DNA of 43,232 nt from a bacterium (GTDB lineage Bacteria; Patescibacteriota; Minisyncoccia; UBA6257; GWB1-50-10). Numbering within the stretch: position 1 is the stretch's first letter; every line of letters starts with the position of its first letter. Shown piece after piece: positions 32,333-40,909 of the stretch. The translations under genes were made by a program, and so were the position numbers. The stretch covers positions 1 through 43,232 of the forward strand of contig JAUSKB010000012.1 in the NCBI GenBank assembly GCA_030647415.1, in the 5' to 3' direction. The notes under the pieces were generated by a model that worked only from the letters and a program-made list of their open reading frames with translations, was not told the DNA's origin and made no database searches.

Positions 32333-32874
32333 CGCGCGGTAATCTCCCCGCCCGGCCCCACGGTAACACTCAACGCGTCTCCCCCCTCCACCGTTTCTAG
32401 ATTGTAGGTCACCTGCACCGACGCCGGGGAACCATCTACGTAGACGGAGAGGTAGGGGCCATCGAACACAAGGTCGAGCGGGGTGCTGTCTATAATTATG
32501 ATGCGCCGGTCAAACTCAACGGTCTCCACCCCCTCGCCGTCAGCGTAGGTGCGCCCATAGGTTGGGGTGCCGTCCGGGCCATAGCAACCCTCGTCTGCAT
32601 TGGCGGGGAGGTTCTGGAAGAGCACGACGCTCAAGGGGGGGCCGGGCGCGAAGTGCACGCCGAAGGCGCAGGCGTTCGCGCCGCCGTTCGCGCCCGCGAA
32701 CTTCTCGAGTGTGTGTGCCTTTGCTCGGGTAAGAACTCCGACGAGGCGCGCCTGCGACACGGAGAGCGCCAACTGCCGTTCGCTGGAACGATTGTACGCA
32801 AGCAAGACACCCGCCATCATGATGGTGATGCCGATAGTCACCAGCATTTCAATAAGCGTAAATCCCTTTTTCAT
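32329..32874 (-). CDS. GspH/FimT-like minor prepilin
   Basis: 181 aa. MKKG|FTLIEMLVTIGITIMMAGVLLA gives the cleavage site, Glu+5 and helix, followed by SERQLALSVSQARLVGVLTRAKAHT, a FimT/GspH-like alpha segment. First gene of the minor pilin block; upstream gap holds ACGAAT palindrome copy 2. Confidence 0.9.
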   Translation of the reverse strand: MKKGFTLIEMLVTIGITIMMAGVLLAYNRSSERQLALSVSQARLVGVLTRAKAHTLEKFAGANGGANACAFGVHFAPGPPLSVVLFQNLPANADEGCYGPDGTPTYGRTYADGEGVETVEFDRRIIIIDSTPLDLVFDGPYLSVYVDGSPASVQVTYNLETVEGGDALSVTVGPGGEITAR

Positions 32875-32886
32875 CTACCCTATTAT

Positions 32887-32984
32887 GATACCAATATGCG
32901 AATTGTACGAATGATGCGAATCATGCGAATGGGGGCTGATTCGTATCCATTCGTATCATTCGAATGCATTCGTATATTGGTATC
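32887..32984. repeat. ACGAAT-unit palindrome (copy 2)
   Basis: GATACCAATAT .. ATATTGGTATC ends; arms nearly perfectly complementary over ~45 bp. Between the minor pilin block and pilD. Confidence 0.9.
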
Positions 32985-32989
32985 TCATC

Positions 32990-33883
32990 CTATGTCCCGG
33001 GAAAAATGCCGAAGTACCACGCAAGAAACTGCCGTCCAAACACGACTGTAAGGAGCGCGCCGACCACGAAGAACGGCCCGAAGGGAATGCGGTCCCCCAT
33101 CGAACGCCGGTTGGTGGCGAGGAGGGCGGCACCCCACACCCCGCCCACGATGAACGAACAGGCGACCGCGAGCGCGATGTCCGGCCACCCGAGGAGCAAT
33201 CCGGATGCGGCGGCGAGCTTCACGTCGCCGAATCCCATGGCGCGCCCGCGCGAGAGCGCCCAGAGCAACCAGAAAACGAGACCGCCGGCCGCGGCTCCGA
33301 GTATGTGCCCCGCGAACACGTTCGCGGGAATACCGGCAATGAGCGCGTAGGAGCCGAGGAATGATGTTTGGAACGAGGGGAGTGCCGCCCCGGCGAGCAC
33401 AACCGTAACCCCGCCGCCGAGAACGGCGAGTGCGACACTCGCGCCGTTCGGGATTATGGAATGCCGGAGGTCGACGATACCGATTGCGACCCAGACGAAC
33501 GCCGCGACAATCCAAAGCGCGGAAAGCGCGTAGTACCATGCGGGGGCGGCAAGCGCCTCGACGGCACCCCAGGAGACGCTGTAGGTCGCGGCGATGAGAC
33601 GGGGAGCGCCTGCGAGAATCGCGGCACCGAGAAGCTCCACAAGCGGGTACTGGAACGAGAGCCGGACGCCGCACGAGCGGCACCGGCCAAGCTGGAAAAC
33701 AAAGGAAAAAAGCGGAACGAGCTCATACCACCGGAGCTCGCGGCCGCAGGCGAGACAGTGCGACCGCCCGGCGGCGTCATGGAACGAGAATAGGCGACGC
33801 TCCGGCCGATACCGGAGCGTGACGACATTCAGCCAGCTCCCGAGCGCGAGACCAAAGAGTACGAGGAGGAGTGATGCCATCAT
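32990..33883 (-). CDS. pilD: Prepilin peptidase (leader peptidase/methyltransferase)
   Basis: PilD cleaves prepilin leaders and N-methylates the new terminus in the inner membrane. Two CxxC pairs lie in the cytoplasmic methylase part (CLACG, CRSCG), and catalytic aspartates in VDLRHSIIPN and GFGDVKLAAA; about seven to eight membrane segments. Length 297 is normal. Confidence 0.96.
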   Translation of the reverse strand: MMASLLLVLFGLALGSWLNVVTLRYRPERRLFSFHDAAGRSHCLACGRELRWYELVPLFSFVFQLGRCRSCGVRLSFQYPLVELLGAAILAGAPRLIAATYSVSWGAVEALAAPAWYYALSALWIVAAFVWVAIGIVDLRHSIIPNGASVALAVLGGGVTVVLAGAALPSFQTSFLGSYALIAGIPANVFAGHILGAAAGGLVFWLLWALSRGRAMGFGDVKLAAASGLLLGWPDIALAVACSFIVGGVWGAALLATNRRSMGDRIPFGPFFVVGALLTVVFGRQFLAWYFGIFPGT

Positions 33884-33907
33884 GCGAACGCGGTCCGGAG
33901 CGGCGGA

Positions 33908-34420
33908 TTAGAACGACAGCGGGCATCGCACGCTCTCCGGGTCCGCCGGGTCGCCGGTCAGGCGATCCGGCAATCCGGTGAAGAAGCCGACTCGCCCAAT
34001 CGAATCAACGCAGTAGTAGTTCGTCTCCACGTTCGGCGGCGTACCGGCCTGGATGTTCAACTTCGAGTAGATGAGGTAGGCGCGGAAGTAGGGGGCGCCG
34101 GACTTAATGATGTGAAGGTCGCCGCCCTGCCCGTAGATATCAATGGCGAGCGCCGCCAGCTCGGGGTAGCTCTCCTTGAACGTATCATCAACGTCGCTGA
34201 AACTATCAATGACGGGGAGCGCCGCGAACCCGCTATTATCGAGTGTTGCCGCGATTGAGCGGGCCTGGTTCACCTCGGTCATGATGCGGGAATCCCGCGC
34301 TTTGTCGCGGGCGGGCCCAAGGCCGGTCAAGAGTACGGACGACAGAATCCCGATGACCGCCACAACGACGAGCATTTCGATCAGTGTAAACCCCGTTCTT
34401 GTATTGGTTGTGGTGATCAT
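33908..34420 (-). CDS. Type IV prepilin (PilA-like), second copy
   Basis: About 170 aa. MITTTNTRTG|FTLIEMLVVVAVIGILSSVLLTGLGPARDKARD is the prepilin N-terminus; cysteines at 34010 and close to the C-terminus may form the disulphide. The short extension before the cleavage site (TTTNTRT) is encoded by a degenerate heptamer tract. Start at 34420 chosen because upstream codons look non-coding. Confidence 0.9.
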   Translation of the reverse strand: MITTTNTRTGFTLIEMLVVVAVIGILSSVLLTGLGPARDKARDSRIMTEVNQARSIAATLDNSGFAALPVIDSFSDVDDTFKESYPELAALAIDIYGQGGDLHIIKSGAPYFRAYLIYSKLNIQAGTPPNVETNYYCVDSIGRVGFFTGLPDRLTGDPADPESVRCPLSF

Positions 34421-34480
34421 GGAGACGGTTCGTCTAAATATATCATCTGGACATGCAGTGAGCACTAAAAACGCATTTCG

Positions 34481-34924
34481 TTAGATATTTCCAGAAAAGC
34501 CTTTCGTGTTGACACAAAAATCGGTAGTGCCTGCGGACACCATGTTAGAACAAATCGTCACAAAATTACTACCAAGTCCTGTCGGGACAAGCGCTCCTCC
34601 TGCATCGTCTATATTTTTTATGATTGCCTTCCACTCCTCTGTATCCGTAATGCCCAATGGATAAATATTTAGTGTCGCGTCGTACTGCGTTTCCAGAAGA
34701 ATCCGCGCCTGCTCGAGCCCTGAAATGATGCGCGCGTCCTTCGCCTTGTCCCGCGATGGCCCAAGCGAGACCAGAACCGCCGCCGAGAGAATGCCGATAA
34801 TGGCAATGACGACGAGCATCTCGATGAGGGTGAATCCCATTAGAGACCGCGCCCGCGCTTCGCGCCCCGAAGGGGCCTGGGGGCGGCCTGTCTCTAACGG
34901 GATGAAACCTTTTCGATTGAACAT
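34481..34924 (-). CDS. pilA: Type IV prepilin (likely major pilin) with an inserted leader
   Basis: 147 aa. The mature part begins LMG|FTLIEMLVVIAIIGILSAAVL. The leader is unusually long: MFNRKGFIPLE, then ~20 residues, then MGFTLIE. The extra codons are a 66-bp palindrome-ended insertion (34836-34901) which creates GFIPLE, a partial copy of the GFTLIE site. Two Cys near the C-terminus could form the disulphide. A TGGTATACT promoter and palindrome copy 3 lie upstream, so it may be separately transcribed from the assembly genes. Confidence 0.9.
   Translation of the reverse strand: MFNRKGFIPLETGRPQAPSGREARARSLMGFTLIEMLVVIAIIGILSAAVLVSLGPSRDKAKDARIISGLEQARILLETQYDATLNIYPLGITDTEEWKAIIKNIDDAGGALVPTGLGSNFVTICSNMVSAGTTDFCVNTKGFSGNI
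34836..34901. repeat. 66-bp palindrome-ended insertion in the pilin leader
   Basis: CCCATTAGAGAC and GTCTCTAACGGG bracket a GC-rich interior; 66 bp is 22 codons, so the frame is kept. The ends resemble those of the ACCCTGTTAGA family. Confidence 0.75.
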
Positions 34925-34976
34925 ATGTTTTTTAGTAGTTTTCCTCGTATGTTCGACCTTTCAGAACAGTGAATTC

Positions 34977-34985
34977 AGTATACCA
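34977..34985 (-). promoter_or_regulatory. Extended -10 (TGGTATACT) upstream of the pilin gene
   Basis: Same TATACTGAA core as the CAP and Ig genes, giving a leader of about 45 nt. Confidence 0.55.
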
Positions 34986-34990
34986 AATAT

Positions 34991-35083
34991 GATACCAATA
35001 TACGAATGGTACGAATGATACGAATAAATGCGAATCCATTCGTATTTATTCGTATCATTCGAATGAATTCGTATATTAGTATC
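34991..35083. repeat. ACGAAT-unit palindrome (copy 3)
   Basis: GATACCAATATACGAAT .. ATTCGTATATTAGTATC; between pilC and the pilin gene, next to the pilin promoter. Confidence 0.9.
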
Positions 35084-35087
35084 TCAT

Positions 35088-36296
35088 TCAGAAGGTCTGT
35101 GTAATGCTGTAGAGCGGCAGGAGAATTGAGGCGAAAAGCCCCGCGATGACGACGCCGATGACGACGAGAAGGATGGGCTGGATGAGCTCCACGAGGTTCG
35201 CTACCGCATCCTCGACCTGCCGGCCGTAGAACTGGGATATTTTCAAGAGGAGCTGTTCCAGCCGGCCGGTTGCCTCGCCGACGGCGATGAGCTGGCAGAC
35301 CAAGGGCGGAATGTACTCGTTGCCCCGGAGCGCCTGCGAGAGCAGCTGCCCCTTCCGGATGGACTGCGCCGCCCCGTGCAAGATCTCCCCGTAGACCGTG
35401 TTCCCGATGGTGTGCGAGGAGATTTCGATGGCCTGCGGGATAGTGAGGCCGCCCTGAATGAGCACACGGGCGGATTCGGCGAACCGCGCGATATAGAGCT
35501 TCCGGAACAGCTTCCCCACGATGGGGATGCGGAGCGAGAGCTCGTGGAACACTACCTTACCCTCTTTCGTCCGCGAGTAGTCCGCGAGGAGCAGGAAACC
35601 GCCGATTGCGAGGATAAGGAGCCCCCACCACCATCGCGAAAGGAACGTGCCGCTGAAAATGAGTATTTGAGTGATTGCGGGCAGGGCAACCTTCGTCTCC
35701 GTGAAAATCGGCGTGATTTGCGGAATGACCATCGTGAGCATCACGAACACGACGCCGATGAAGAGCACGATGATGAATGCGGGGTAGACAAGCGCGTTCC
35801 GGATCTTGCCGACAAGGATGGACTGCTTCTCGAGGTAGTCCGCGAGGAAATCCAAAACCTCGGAGAGGCGGCCGGTCACCTCCGCCGCCTTCACCATGTT
35901 CACATAGAACTCGGAAAACACCCCCGGGTGCCGACCAAGCGCCTGCGAGAGCGAGAAGCCGGATTCGATGTCTGCGGACACCTCGGTCACGACCTCGCGG
36001 AACACCGGCTTGTCAATTTGCTCTGAGAGCGTCCGTAGGCTGTCCCCGAGCGGCACCTGCGAGGCGAGGAGCGTGGCAAACTGCCGCGTGAAGATCATGA
36101 GGTCCGTCGCGCGCACCCGCTCGAAGAAGTCGGTCAGCCGATTCAGCGGATTCGACTCCTTGACCGGCTCGATGGAGAGCACAAAGAGCCCGTGCGCCAC
36201 AAGCACGGAGAGCCCCGCGTCGCGCGATGCGGCATCCACGTTCCCCACCTGGAGCTCCCCGCTTGCGGACCGTGCTTTGTAGTTGAACTTTGGCAT
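35088..36296 (-). CDS. pilC: Type IV pilus inner-membrane platform protein
   Basis: 402 aa, MPKFNYKARSASGELQVG is the canonical PilC/GspF start; two T2SSF domains (~65-185 and ~270-390) with three membrane segments, FxxxF and GEATGRLEQLL motifs. Residues encoded before 36296 in the longer ORF come from an ACGAAT repeat arm and are rejected. Confidence 0.96.
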   Translation of the reverse strand: MPKFNYKARSASGELQVGNVDAASRDAGLSVLVAHGLFVLSIEPVKESNPLNRLTDFFERVRATDLMIFTRQFATLLASQVPLGDSLRTLSEQIDKPVFREVVTEVSADIESGFSLSQALGRHPGVFSEFYVNMVKAAEVTGRLSEVLDFLADYLEKQSILVGKIRNALVYPAFIIVLFIGVVFVMLTMVIPQITPIFTETKVALPAITQILIFSGTFLSRWWWGLLILAIGGFLLLADYSRTKEGKVVFHELSLRIPIVGKLFRKLYIARFAESARVLIQGGLTIPQAIEISSHTIGNTVYGEILHGAAQSIRKGQLLSQALRGNEYIPPLVCQLIAVGEATGRLEQLLLKISQFYGRQVEDAVANLVELIQPILLVVIGVVIAGLFASILLPLYSITQTF

Positions 36297-36305
36297 TGTA
36301 GTTAT

Positions 36306-36769
36306 GATACCAATATACGAATTGTACGAATGATGCAAATCATACGAATCTCTTTTTGGATGGTGTATTGATTTTAACAATTCGTATCGGTTTGAGATAC
36401 TTGTCTCGAAAATTCACCAGCAGACCAAGTGGTAGATTCAATATCTGCAAGTAACGCTGAATCTGAAAATAATCCTCTTTCGTGATTATGCGTTTTGCCT
36501 TTATTTCCAAAACAATCTTTTCATCAATAAGAAAATCAACCACGTTACCCGTACCGAGAACCCCCAATTCCCGCCGGTAAAGCATATGGGCTTCTTTCAA
36601 TTTTCTCTCAAGGGCATCTGCATACTGTCGTTCCCGGGAATAACGTCCTTCCTCGTTGTGTACGCTAAAACAAATTCCGACGATGGTGTACGAAAGTTCC
36701 GGGTAAATCAGCGCATGCGAGTCATTCGTATTCATTGGTATCATTCGAATGCATTCGCATATTGGTATC
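36306..36769. mobile_element. ACGAAT palindrome split by a GxxExxY gene
   Basis: Left arm 36306-36349 (GATACCAATATACGAATTGT on) and right arm 36723-36769 (ending ATATTGGTATC) are the two halves of the standard ~97-bp element, separated by ~370 bp of coding DNA. The gene starts and ends inside the arms. Confidence 0.8.
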
Positions 36770-36771
36770 AC
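36340..36771 (-). CDS. GxxExxY protein (PD-(D/E)XK nuclease-like)
   Basis: 143 aa by the longest reading (GTG 36771). Family features: YPELSYTIVGICFSVHNEEG, then GRYSRERQYADALERKLKEA, then VVDFLIDEKIVLEIKAK with the Asp..ExK pattern of PD-(D/E)XK enzymes, then IQRYLQILNLPLGLLVNF. The first ~18 residues (MIPICECIRMIPMNTNDS) are translation of the repeat arm, so an internal ATG (36744 or 36735) may be the true start; the last residues are from the other arm. The family's activity is not established. It has no obvious pilus role and interrupts pilT-pilC. Confidence 0.9.
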   Translation of the reverse strand: MIPICECIRMIPMNTNDSHALIYPELSYTIVGICFSVHNEEGRYSRERQYADALERKLKEAHMLYRRELGVLGTGNVVDFLIDEKIVLEIKAKRIITKEDYFQIQRYLQILNLPLGLLVNFRDKYLKPIRIVKINTPSKKRFV

Positions 36772-36772
36772 A

Positions 36773-37846
36773 TTAACTCCTCTCCAAGAGGATTCGCAGC
36801 TCCGCGGGATTGAGCGAGAACCCTTCCGCCTGCTCGAGCGATACCTCCTTGCGGCGGACGAGGTTCACGAGCGACCGGTTCAGGGACACCATCCCCTCCT
36901 GGACCGAGGTCTCGATGACAAGGTCAATTTGGTAGATTTTCTTCTCGCGGATGAGGTTCCGGATGGCGGAGTTCGTGAGCATGATCTCGACGGCAGGGAT
37001 GCGACCGCCGCCCTGCCGGGGCACGAGGCGCTCCGAGATAATCGCAACGAGCGTCGAGGCGAGCTGGGAAATGACCTGCCCCTGCTGCTCGGGCGGGAAG
37101 CTGTCAATGATGCGGTCGACGGTCTGCGAGGCGGAGTTGGTGTGGAGCGTGGAAAAAACGAGGTGCCCGGTCTCCGCCGCGGTCATTGCGGTCGCAATCG
37201 TCTCCGGGTCCCGCATCTCGCCGATCATGATGACGTCGGGGTCCTGCCGGAGGATGGCGCGGAGCGCCTCGTGGAACGAGGTGGCGTCCTGGCCGACCTC
37301 GCGCTGGGAGATGATGGACCGGTCCTGGGCGAACAGGTACTCGATGGGGTCCTCGATGGTAATGATGTGGTCGGTTCGCTTATGATTTATCTCATCGAGG
37401 ACCGCCGCGAGCGTCGTTGATTTTCCATGCCCCGCGGGGCCGACGAGCAGGATGAACCCCTGGTTCAGCTTCGCAAAATCGTGGAGGATGGGCGGGAGGT
37501 TCAGCTCCTCAATCGTCTTGATCTGCGCGGGGATGAGCCGGAGCGCGGCCGCCATAAACCCGCGTTGGAAGTACACGTCCACGCGGAAGCGGGCCTTATC
37601 CTCGTAGTTGAAGGAGAAATCAAGTTGCCGGAGCTTCAGGAACCGGTCCTTCTGGTCCGGGGTGAGGAGTGCGAGCACCAGCCCTTCGGCATCCTCTCGC
37701 GTCAGGATCTGCTCCTTCGCGAGCGGCAAAAGCACGCTGTCAATCCGGATGGTCGGGCGCCGCCCGACGGCGATGTGGAGGTCCGAGGCGCCTTGGCGCG
37801 CGGTCGTGAGGAGCAATTCGTTCAGCTTGGTGGAGTAGTTGGTCAT
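36773..37846 (-). CDS. pilT: Pilus retraction ATPase
   Basis: 357 aa. Walker A GPAGHGKSTT, Asp box ITIEDPIEYLF, Walker B RQDPDVIMIGEMRD, His box TAAETGHLVFSTLHTNSA, and the PilT-type AIRNLIREKK near the C-terminus. Powers pilus disassembly. Follows pilB after palindrome copy 6. Confidence 0.96.
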   Translation of the reverse strand: MTNYSTKLNELLLTTARQGASDLHIAVGRRPTIRIDSVLLPLAKEQILTREDAEGLVLALLTPDQKDRFLKLRQLDFSFNYEDKARFRVDVYFQRGFMAAALRLIPAQIKTIEELNLPPILHDFAKLNQGFILLVGPAGHGKSTTLAAVLDEINHKRTDHIITIEDPIEYLFAQDRSIISQREVGQDATSFHEALRAILRQDPDVIMIGEMRDPETIATAMTAAETGHLVFSTLHTNSASQTVDRIIDSFPPEQQGQVISQLASTLVAIISERLVPRQGGGRIPAVEIMLTNSAIRNLIREKKIYQIDLVIETSVQEGMVSLNRSLVNLVRRKEVSLEQAEGFSLNPAELRILLERS

Positions 37847-37855
37847 GCAGGGATT

Positions 37856-37952
37856 GATACTAATATACCAATGGTACTAATGATACGAATAATACGAATA
37901 AATTTCCATTCGTATTATTCGTATCATTCGAATGTATTCGTATATTAGTATC
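37856..37952. repeat. ACGAAT-unit palindrome (copy 6)
   Basis: GATACTAATATACCAATGG on the left and ATTCGTATATTAGTATC on the right; fills the pilB-pilT gap. Confidence 0.9.
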
Positions 37953-37955
37953 TCA

Positions 37956-39683
37956 TTAGGTGGTTTCCCGTAGCACCTCTTCAATCGCCACCTCGCCCGC
38001 AAGCGCCTTCAGAATCCCGTCCTGCCGGAGCGTCACGATGCCCTGCGCGCGCGCAAGGTCCCAAATCTTCCCCTCCGTTGCACGCCCGTTCACCAGGTCG
38101 GCAAGCTCGCGCGTCATCGTGAGCAACTCGAAGAGCGCGACGCGCCCCGCGGTCCCCTTGCCCCCGCAGGTCGCGCACGTCGCCTTCGGTTCAGCGCGAT
38201 ACACCGAAAACGGGCTTCGGTACGGAGCCGCCTCCGCCTGTGCCGCCGGTGGCAGCGACTGGAGCGCGTCGGCGATGATCTCCGTGAGAGCGGCCGGCAC
38301 AGGCACGGGAACGCGGCACGAGGGGCACAGCCGGAGCACCAGGCGTTGCGCGAACATGAGCGACAGCGCAGAAGAAAGCAGAAACGGTTGCACGCCAAGG
38401 TCAATGAGGCGTGGGATGACCCCCACCACATTGTTGGTGTGAATCGTGGAAAGCATGATGTGGCCCGTGAGTGCGGCGTTCACCGCGAGTCCCGCCGTCT
38501 CGCCGTCGCGGATCTCACCAACCATGATAATGTCGGGGTCCTGCCGGAGAATTTGCCGGAGACCGGAGCTGAAGTCATACCCGATTTCCGGTTTCACCTG
38601 CGACTGGTTCACCCCTTCCACGAAGTACTCGACGGGATCCTCCAAGGAGAGGATGTTCACGGCGGGGCGATTGAGCTTTTGGAGAATGGCGTAGAGCGTG
38701 GTGGTCTTCCCGGACCCCGTCGGCCCCGAGATGAGAATCATGCCGTACGGGCGTTCGAGCGCCGCCATGAGGAGCCCAGAGCTCACGGTGGAGAGTCCGA
38801 GCTGGGTGAAGCTCCGCAGACCGGTCGTCGGGTCGAGCACCCGGATCGCTACCTTCTCCCCGAGCGGCGTCGGGAACGTCGCGACCCGGTAGTCGATGTC
38901 CCGACCCATGACGACGGTCCGGAACCGCCCGTCTTGCGGCACGCGGTTCTCGTCGAGCTTCAGACGCGCGAGGACCTTCACGCGGGAGATAACCGGCTGG
39001 GCAAGATTGGTCGGCAACGAGGCAACCTCCGACAATCTCCCGTCCACGCGGAACCGAATCCGAACGCGGCTGCGCTGCGGTTCGATATGAACGTCGGAGG
39101 CGCCGATCTCGACAGCCTGCCGGAGCGTCGAGGCGACAATCTTGATGATAGGCGCCTCCTCCACCGACCCGCCCTCCTCGAGCGCCACGCGGTCGTCCAT
39201 CGCCCCCAGCGCGCCGACCTCCTTCACCGCCGCCTCGATCTCGGAAATATAGGGCGCGTAGAGCCGCCAAATAGCGTTCAGGTCGGAGGGCGTCAAGAGG
39301 TACACGCCCACCGAGACGCCGTGCTGTTTCGCCACGAACCGCAATGCCTCCTGTGCGGCGGCGTCGTCGGGCCGCAACATGCCGACCACGAGCATCTGGC
39401 GCGTGAGCTCAAGCGGGGCAAGCCGGTACGACACCGCCGTTTCCCTCGGAATGAGCCTCAAGACGCTTGCATCGAAATGCGCGAAGTCGATTGTGCGAAC
39501 GGGCGCGCCCGTGAGCGTGCTCTTCACCCGCGCGACCGCGGCCTCGTCGCCAAGGCGACGCTCGTAGAGCAGGTCTTCGGCGGGGCGTCCGCTCATCGCG
39601 GCATCCTCAAGGATGCGAGAAGCGACGGCGGCATCAATAATGCCGTCGGTTTGCAGTGCTTGGAAGAGTTCCTGGTCAGTCAT
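37956..39683 (-). CDS. pilB: Pilus extension ATPase
   Basis: 575 aa. GspE N-terminal domain (~1-150), then ATPase: Walker A GPTGSGKTTT, SLEDPVEYFVEGVNQ, RQDPDIIMVGEIRDGETA, HIMLSTIHTNN, and a tetracysteine zinc motif (CPSC..CATCGG). Drives pilin polymerisation with PilC. A zinc-finger insertion of ~40 residues between the two Cys pairs (ADALQSLPPAAQAEAAPYRS) is longer than usual. Confidence 0.96.
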   Translation of the reverse strand: MTDQELFQALQTDGIIDAAVASRILEDAAMSGRPAEDLLYERRLGDEAAVARVKSTLTGAPVRTIDFAHFDASVLRLIPRETAVSYRLAPLELTRQMLVVGMLRPDDAAAQEALRFVAKQHGVSVGVYLLTPSDLNAIWRLYAPYISEIEAAVKEVGALGAMDDRVALEEGGSVEEAPIIKIVASTLRQAVEIGASDVHIEPQRSRVRIRFRVDGRLSEVASLPTNLAQPVISRVKVLARLKLDENRVPQDGRFRTVVMGRDIDYRVATFPTPLGEKVAIRVLDPTTGLRSFTQLGLSTVSSGLLMAALERPYGMILISGPTGSGKTTTLYAILQKLNRPAVNILSLEDPVEYFVEGVNQSQVKPEIGYDFSSGLRQILRQDPDIIMVGEIRDGETAGLAVNAALTGHIMLSTIHTNNVVGVIPRLIDLGVQPFLLSSALSLMFAQRLVLRLCPSCRVPVPVPAALTEIIADALQSLPPAAQAEAAPYRSPFSVYRAEPKATCATCGGKGTAGRVALFELLTMTRELADLVNGRATEGKIWDLARAQGIVTLRQDGILKALAGEVAIEEVLRETT

Positions 39684-39693
39684 TTATGACTAT

Positions 39694-39791
39694 GATACCA
39701 ATATACGAATTGTACTAATAATACGAATCATACGAATGAATTCCCATTCGTAGTAATTCGTATCATTCGCATGCATTTGTATATTAGTATC
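39694..39791. repeat. ACGAAT-unit palindrome (copy 7) plus partial arm
   Basis: Full element followed at 39803-39823 by another right arm end (CATTCGCATATTGGTATC), so one and a fraction copies. Confidence 0.9.
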
Positions 39792-39821
39792 TCATAACGC
39801 GCCATTCGCATATTGGTATCA

Positions 39822-40112
39822 TTACGGCGCAAATGGATTCGCCCGCCCCTTCACGGGCTCCGGCAGTGGCGAGGTGTAATCGCGGAGCGCGCGGAAGTTT
39901 GATGAGTTGATTACGGCCTGCGGGTCTATCGGCGGCACCTTTGAAATCGTCTCAATTTGCTGGAGCGGCCCCGGCGCCACCACCTCAATAAGCTGGGGCT
40001 TCTTGAAAAAGAGGTAGTAGCCGCCAAAAAGGAGGACGAGCGCGGCGGCGATGCCCGCGATGATGCCGAACCAGTTCACGGGCTTCTTTTCTTCTTCGAG
40101 GATGATGGCCAT
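39822..40112 (-). CDS. Small membrane protein in PilP position
   Basis: 96 aa: cytoplasmic head, one membrane helix (WFGIIAGIAAALVLLFGGYYLFF), then a Pro-rich periplasmic tail ending GRANPFAP. Position after pilO and the GRxNPF ending resemble PilP-like or pilO-associated proteins, but length is short for PilP. Confidence 0.75.
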   Translation of the reverse strand: MAIILEEEKKPVNWFGIIAGIAAALVLLFGGYYLFFKKPQLIEVVAPGPLQQIETISKVPPIDPQAVINSSNFRALRDYTSPLPEPVKGRANPFAP

Positions 40113-40123
40113 GGGATTTATGA

Positions 40124-40221
40124 GATACTAATATACGAATACATGCGGATGATGCGAATCATGCTAATCCATTCCCATTCGTATTTATTGGTATCATTCG
40201 TACCATTAGTATATTGGTATC
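40124..40221. repeat. ACGAAT-unit palindrome (copy 8)
   Basis: GATACTAATATACGAAT .. ATATTGGTATC; pilO to pilP-like gap. Confidence 0.9.
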
Positions 40222-40224
40222 GTT

Positions 40225-40800
40225 TTATTCTTGGTAGTACATATCCGCCGTGAGCGTGAGCTTTGCCGGCGCCTCCGCGCTGGCACTCGGAACGAACTTC
40301 AGCTGGCTCACGTTCGCCACGCGGGCGCTCGTCTCAAGCTGGCCGACAAATCGCTTCAGGTCCGCGTACGAGCCGACCACGCTCATCGTCACCTTGAGAT
40401 TGCCGAGCTTTTTTAGGAGGTCGGTGGCATCGGATTGCTGTTTCGTGGTCAGGCGGACCAGTGATGCCTTGAAGTCAACGGCGGTCAAGAGCACATTGGA
40501 GGCGCGGGAAATCGCCTCCACCTGGCGGAGCGCGCCGATGCTCTCCACGCCGTTCGGCATCGCGAGCGAAATGGTCGATTTGAGCTGTCCGACGTTCTGG
40601 AACCGCTCAATGAGGTTCTGCACCTGGTTCACGATTTGCTGCTGATTTTTGAGAAGCGCCTGCTGGGATGCCACCCGTGATCGGACCTCGGTAATGGCGT
40701 CAGCCTGCTCTCGGATGAGGCTCAGGTACACCATAAGCGCGCCGAGGAAGAACAGGAGCGCGGCGCCGATGGAGAGAATTCGCTTTGTGGATACGCGCAT
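40225..40800 (-). CDS. pilO: PilO-like alignment-complex protein
   Basis: 191 aa: one N-terminal membrane helix (ILSIGAALLFFLGALMVYLSLI), coiled coil to ~65, ferredoxin-like periplasmic domain with LKVTMSVVGSYADLKRFVGQLE. Binds PilN. Start codon follows the edge of element C (CTCTAACAGGGTAA-ATG). Confidence 0.88.
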   Translation of the reverse strand: MRVSTKRILSIGAALLFFLGALMVYLSLIREQADAITEVRSRVASQQALLKNQQQIVNQVQNLIERFQNVGQLKSTISLAMPNGVESIGALRQVEAISRASNVLLTAVDFKASLVRLTTKQQSDATDLLKKLGNLKVTMSVVGSYADLKRFVGQLETSARVANVSQLKFVPSASAEAPAKLTLTADMYYQE

Positions 40801-40802
40801 TT

Positions 40803-40905
40803 ACCCTGTTAGAGTTTTACACGCACTCGACAGTGGTGCGTTGGTGCCGTTTCGTAGTGATGTAATAGCCATGAACGTGGTGTGTCAGTAAAACTCTAAC
40901 GGGGT
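40803..40905. repeat. ACCCTGTTAGA element, copy C
   Basis: Arms ACCCTGTTAGAGTTTTAC and GTAAAACTCTAACGGGGT, 103 bp, between pilN and pilO. Confidence 0.9.
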
Positions 40906-40909
40906 GAAT

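Noticed and set aside
36297-36380. Extended start of PilC
   Set aside because: The extra residues are translation of an ACGAAT repeat arm; the canonical start is MPKFNYKA.
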